NCBI RefSeq assembly: GCF_019112545.1
Contig: NW_025064884.1
Span: 611,938-675,937 of the forward strand
Length of the DNA: 64,000 nt
Origin: Guyanagaster necrorhizus
Lineage: Eukaryota; Basidiomycota; Agaricomycetes; Agaricales; Physalacriaceae
Direction: 5' to 3'
The notes under the pieces are model-generated. The model was not told the DNA's origin, ran no database searches, and was given only the letters and a program-made list of their open reading frames with translations. Shown one piece after another: positions 61,781 to 64,000 of the stretch (positions are counted from its first letter, which is position 1; each line of letters opens with the position of its first letter). Made by a program: the position numbers and the translations under genes.

Positions 61781-61822
61781 TCAGTTTCTCAGCACAAATA
61801 GGCTTGAGAAAAGGAAGCGAGA

Positions 61823-61835
61823 AGTCTCAAACTAA
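61823..61835 (-). promoter_or_regulatory. Self-primer-binding site of element H
   Basis: On the minus strand TTAGTTTGAGACT, one base after the LTR. It pairs with AGTCTTGAACTAA in the LTR (61996-62008) at 11 of 13 positions, and both differences still allow G-U pairs in RNA. Confidence 0.75.
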
Positions 61836-61836
61836 T

Positions 61837-62367
61837 TGTTAAGCCCAAATTCCACATGACAATCAACACATGATAAACAGTTCGGTACCTCATACTTTGG
61901 GTATGTCCGACTGAGTTCACTGATGTGATGAGAGTGTTGTGAGGTCAAGGCATTGCAAGTAGCAGGAGCTTGAGATAAGATGGTGAAGTAAAACTTTAGT
62001 TCAAGACTGGGGTATTACAGCGAGAACTAAGCTACTTAAATACTATTCTGTTATCTCTCTATAAATAACTGTGCACAAAAGATATTGTCTGCTGTAGAGC
62101 TGTTTCCCCTACCATTGCCAGGCTCTCCACAAAAGCTGTTGTCTTGCTGCGGAGCTGTAGTCGTGCACTGCAATTTGGGGACAAAAGGAGCATTGTCTCT
62201 CCCTTCACAGCACACAGCAGCACCATAGGAGATTGACTGACTGGGTTGCTGAGCTAAGCTTTCCCACAGTCCTAAGCACTGGCTAAGTGCCTTGACTAAG
62301 CAAAGATAGGGGTCATTTCTGAGGAAAAAGAAAAGAAAATAAGAGAAATATAGGAAAAATCATAACA
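61837..62367 (-). repeat. 5' LTR of element H (531 bp)
   Basis: Same length as the 3' LTR. Differences I saw are transitions. It contains the TTAAATA/TATTTAA box and the self-primer. Confidence 0.96.
61996..62042 (-). promoter_or_regulatory. Core promoter and self-primer of element H
   Basis: TATTTAA (62036-62042 on the minus strand) starts 34 nt before the primer AGTCTTGAACTAA (61996-62008), as in K and I. Confidence 0.7.
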
Positions 62368-62372
62368 ATTGT

Positions 62373-62509
62373 CTGGAATAACAATGACTATGCTCTTGCT
62401 TTTGTTTATTATTGTCACTCTGCCATACTATTGCTATGGTGAGTTTCTCATATGCCACAGTTTCTATTGTGTTCAAGATGTGGAATAATGATGATTACCC
62501 CATTGTTTC
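62373..62509 (-). repeat. 5' LTR of element G, part 2 (137 bp)
   Basis: It continues the LTR after H and aligns with about 38874-39010 of the 3' LTR. It is cut by I at 62510; about 94 bp remain beyond the window. Confidence 0.88.
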
Positions 62510-62926
62510 TGTTACGATTTTTCCCCTTTTTCTTTCCTTTTACTCCTATTTACGCTCAGCACGAGACTGCGGGAAGGGCTTAGTAAGCACAACTGAGCCA
62601 CCTAGATACAACGATGCTCGCCAACGCACAATGGTCCTTTTATGTACGACAACGATACCCAAAGACAATGGGCACCATGGACACAGACCAACACAATAAG
62701 TAGTCGTATTATTAGCATCACCTGTACAGTATTTAAGACCGGTAGCTCTCGCTGGTATACCCCAGCTTCGAGCTAAAGTTTATACATACCATTCTACCTC
62801 GAGTCTACATCTGACCTTGGGTCACACCGTTCGGATATACATATAGTGAACTCAGGTGATTCCTCGAAGTGCGAAGGAACACCTGTTTATCACATGTATC
62901 AGTTCACATGACGCTTGGGCTTAACA
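62510..62926 (+). repeat. 5' LTR of element I (417 bp)
   Basis: Starts TGTTACGATTTTTCC and ends GGGCTTAACA, both unmutated forms of the family ends. CACATG hexamers at 62891 and 62905 again start 14 bp apart. Confidence 0.95.
62730..62776 (+). promoter_or_regulatory. Core promoter and self-primer of element I
   Basis: TATTTAA at 62730-62736 starts 34 nt before AGCTTCGAGCTAA at 62764-62776, the predicted RNA 5' end and primer. Confidence 0.75.
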
Positions 62927-62927
62927 A

Positions 62928-62940
62928 TTAGCTTGAAGCT
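62928..62940 (+). promoter_or_regulatory. Self-primer-binding site of element I
   Basis: TTAGCTTGAAGCT, one base after the LTR. It is complementary to 62764-62776 at 12 of 13 positions, and the odd position allows a G-U pair. Confidence 0.82.
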
Positions 62941-62982
62941 TTCACCTTCCCTTTCTCAAGCCCAATTGTGCTGAGAAACCGA

Positions 62983-63816
62983 ATGCCGCCAGTAACAACC
63001 GCAGACTTAAATCACGACTTCTTCGAGTTAATAGCTTCCATCATTGGAACATTACTCGGTCTCTTAGCTATCATCACCCTTTGCCGTGGACGACAATCAG
63101 TAGCAGCTTGGGTAGTCAGGCACTACCAAGCATTCCAACAGATCCAGCGAATTCTACGAAACGTAACCCCCGATCTCCCGTTCCATGACATCCCCCCCTC
63201 CGCCAGAACGTCCTTCTTCCCGCAAGGGGGACCCGTACCAGAAGCCGGAAATAGCGACCCTGATCAGAGGAGCCTTCATGAGGAAGAAGGACCCGAACAC
63301 CTCCGACGACACATCGGAGACCGTCACCCTGCTCTCACAGGGTTCCGGAACCCGTGGACAACGAACGTCGCTCAGGAGCCCGCCGAGGTCTCCAACTATG
63401 TCACTCCGGCCAACTCCCCCAAGCATCCCGCCTCCCCAATTCCCTCAGGGATTGGAAACCGTGCTCGGGACTCCCTTGATGCCGCTCGGATGGCTGCGGG
63501 ACCCCGCGAAGGTCCCCACTCCCCCCAGAACCCCCCCGAAACCCCCACCGAGCCCAACTCCGACTCCAGCCTGTCAGTCAGCAGGCTGGGGGTCGACGAT
63601 CCACGCGGAAGAACCATGCACCCCGACTACGACAACGCAGACATCGCCATCTCAGCAGCAGGGGATCCCTACCGGCATCTCCACGTCGGGAGTGAGCCTG
63701 AAAACGAAACCGCCAGCGAAAGGGGAAGAGCCGCGACAAGGAGAATTATACAGCGAATATTCCCAGAGTGGGACCTTACCGTTCCCTTCAATTATGATGA
63801 AGCCGTACGACAGTAG
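62983..63816 (+). CDS. ORF1 (element I): membrane-anchor-like N-terminus, open to a TAG
   Basis: I chose the ATG at 62983; a GTG five codons upstream is also in frame. Residues 13-34 form one hydrophobic helix-sized segment with acidic residues before it and Cys-Arg-Gly-Arg after it, so a single membrane anchor is plausible. The rest is rich in Pro, Asn and charged residues and matches K's ORF1 closely, for example a Ser-Ala-Ala-Gly-Asp block near residue 220. The TAG at 63814-63816 and a TGA shortly after sit inside a Glu/Arg/Gln-rich stretch that continues in frame, so the full protein was longer. The function is unknown; an N-terminal Gag part or a separate membrane protein are both possible. 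Confidence 0.7.
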   Translation: MPPVTTADLNHDFFELIASIIGTLLGLLAIITLCRGRQSVAAWVVRHYQAFQQIQRILRNVTPDLPFHDIPPSARTSFFPQGGPVPEAGNSDPDQRSLHEEEGPEHLRRHIGDRHPALTGFRNPWTTNVAQEPAEVSNYVTPANSPKHPASPIPSGIGNRARDSLDAARMAAGPREGPHSPQNPPETPTEPNSDSSLSVSRLGVDDPRGRTMHPDYDNADIAISAAGDPYRHLHVGSEPENETASERGRAATRRIIQRIFPEWDLTVPFNYDEAVRQ

Positions 63817-64000
63817 GACCAGAACCGGGAGGAAGAAATCAGGTGAACCCAGGAGGAGCTCGCCGACTATGTCCGAGAAGAGGCCCGAGAGCAGTACGAG
63901 GCCACAGAGTATGACCGACAAGGAAGAGAAAGAAGGAGAATGGAGGAGATCGAAAGGATGGGGTCAGCTTCCCCTAGGGAGTATGAGCTCCGAACCGACG
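63185..64000 (+). CDS. gag: gag, N-terminal part (element I), second frame open to window end
   Basis: From the ATG at 63185-63187 the frame is open for 272 codons to the last base, without a stop. It starts with a Pro/Ser segment, then a basic motif (Met-Arg-Lys-Lys), then long Pro/Thr/Ser-rich sequence and a Lys/Glu/Arg tail. In K and H the same frame leads into the capsid and zinc knuckle, which would lie beyond the window. It overlaps ORF1 almost entirely. Low-complexity composition means openness alone is weak evidence; conservation of the basic motif in K, A, C, J and H is better support. Confidence 0.6.
   Translation, partial: MTSPPPPERPSSRKGDPYQKPEIATLIRGAFMRKKDPNTSDDTSETVTLLSQGSGTRGQRTSLRSPPRSPTMSLRPTPPSIPPPQFPQGLETVLGTPLMPLGWLRDPAKVPTPPRTPPKPPPSPTPTPACQSAGWGSTIHAEEPCTPTTTTQTSPSQQQGIPTGISTSGVSLKTKPPAKGEEPRQGELYSEYSQSGTLPFPSIMMKPYDSRTRTGRKKSGEPRRSSPTMSEKRPESSTRPQSMTDKEEKEGEWRRSKGWGQLPLGSMSSEPT

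Larger units (their letters stand above)
53950..62367 (-). mobile_element. Element H: complete chromovirus (8,418 bp)
   Basis: LTRs of 531 bp each with an exact duplication ATTGT at 53945-53949 and 62368-62372. It is inserted in the 5' LTR of element G. It belongs to a second LTR family, shared with S1 and S3. Its CpG content is intermediate between K and the older copies. Gag and pol carry stops, and the protease active site is changed. Confidence 0.96.
62510..64000 (+). mobile_element. Element I: 5' end of a young chromovirus (right end off window)
   Basis: A 417-bp 5' LTR, primer-binding site and start of ORF1/gag. It is related to K by LTR and coding sequence. CpG is abundant, unlike almost everything to its left except K, so it is recent. 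The left flank gtttc is the visible target duplication. It is inserted in the 5' LTR of G. Confidence 0.94.

Noticed and set aside
62983..63090. Envelope-like protein suggested by a membrane segment
   Set aside because: There is one hydrophobic segment, at the N-terminus of the first ORF, no frame after pol, and no glycoprotein-like features.
1..64000. tRNA, rRNA, CRISPR arrays, bacterial operons or riboswitches
   Set aside because: No cloverleaf, rRNA core sequence or direct-repeat/spacer pattern was seen; all repeats are LTRs, target duplications or the 9-bp array.

Overview
The whole 64 kb reads as a nest of Ty3/gypsy (Metaviridae) LTR retrotransposons with a C-terminal chromodomain. I see no host gene, tRNA, rRNA or CRISPR array. 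The element type (chromovirus integrase, self-priming leader) and the decay pattern (almost only C-to-T/G-to-A changes, CpG nearly absent in old copies, stops where CGA, CAG or TGG codons are expected) point to a filamentous fungus with RIP-like mutation and/or methyl-CpG deamination. I cannot name the species.

Layout, using local labels A-K for elements and S1-S3 for solo LTRs. E (+, 28998-31822 visible) is the oldest layer. C (-) is inserted on its left and F (+) on its right. C holds B (-). B holds D (+, 1-4331), A (+, 7345-24026) and S2. A holds S1 and K (-, 13045-21136). F holds G (-, a divergent family). G holds J (+, 43038-50388) and S3, and its 5' LTR holds H (-, 53950-62367) and I (+, 62510 to the window end). 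The deepest chain is E>C>B>A>K. Removing K, A or S2 restores a continuous reading through the host copy, and exact 5-bp target duplications flank K (CCTGC), A (TATAT), J (AGTAC), H (ATTGT) and S2 (GATGT).

Each full element runs: LTR; a primer-binding site complementary to a sequence inside its own LTR; a 5' coding region with two overlapping frames (one beginning with a hydrophobic N-terminal segment, the other leading into acidic, capsid-like and CCHC zinc-knuckle parts of Gag); a Gag stop; Pol in the -1 frame (protease, reverse transcriptase, RNase H, H2C2/DDE integrase, chromodomain); a polypurine tract; LTR. Every Pol seen in the window carries stops. The 5' end of I is the best-preserved and most CpG-rich piece, but it runs off the right edge.

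Most notable: (1) the self-priming geometry, with a TATA-like box starting exactly 34 nt before the predicted RNA 5' end in three elements of two LTR families; (2) an N-terminal membrane-anchor-like segment kept even in the divergent family G; (3) the two overlapping frames in the Gag region; (4) a tandem CACGTG-type pair at fixed 14-bp spacing near the LTR end.
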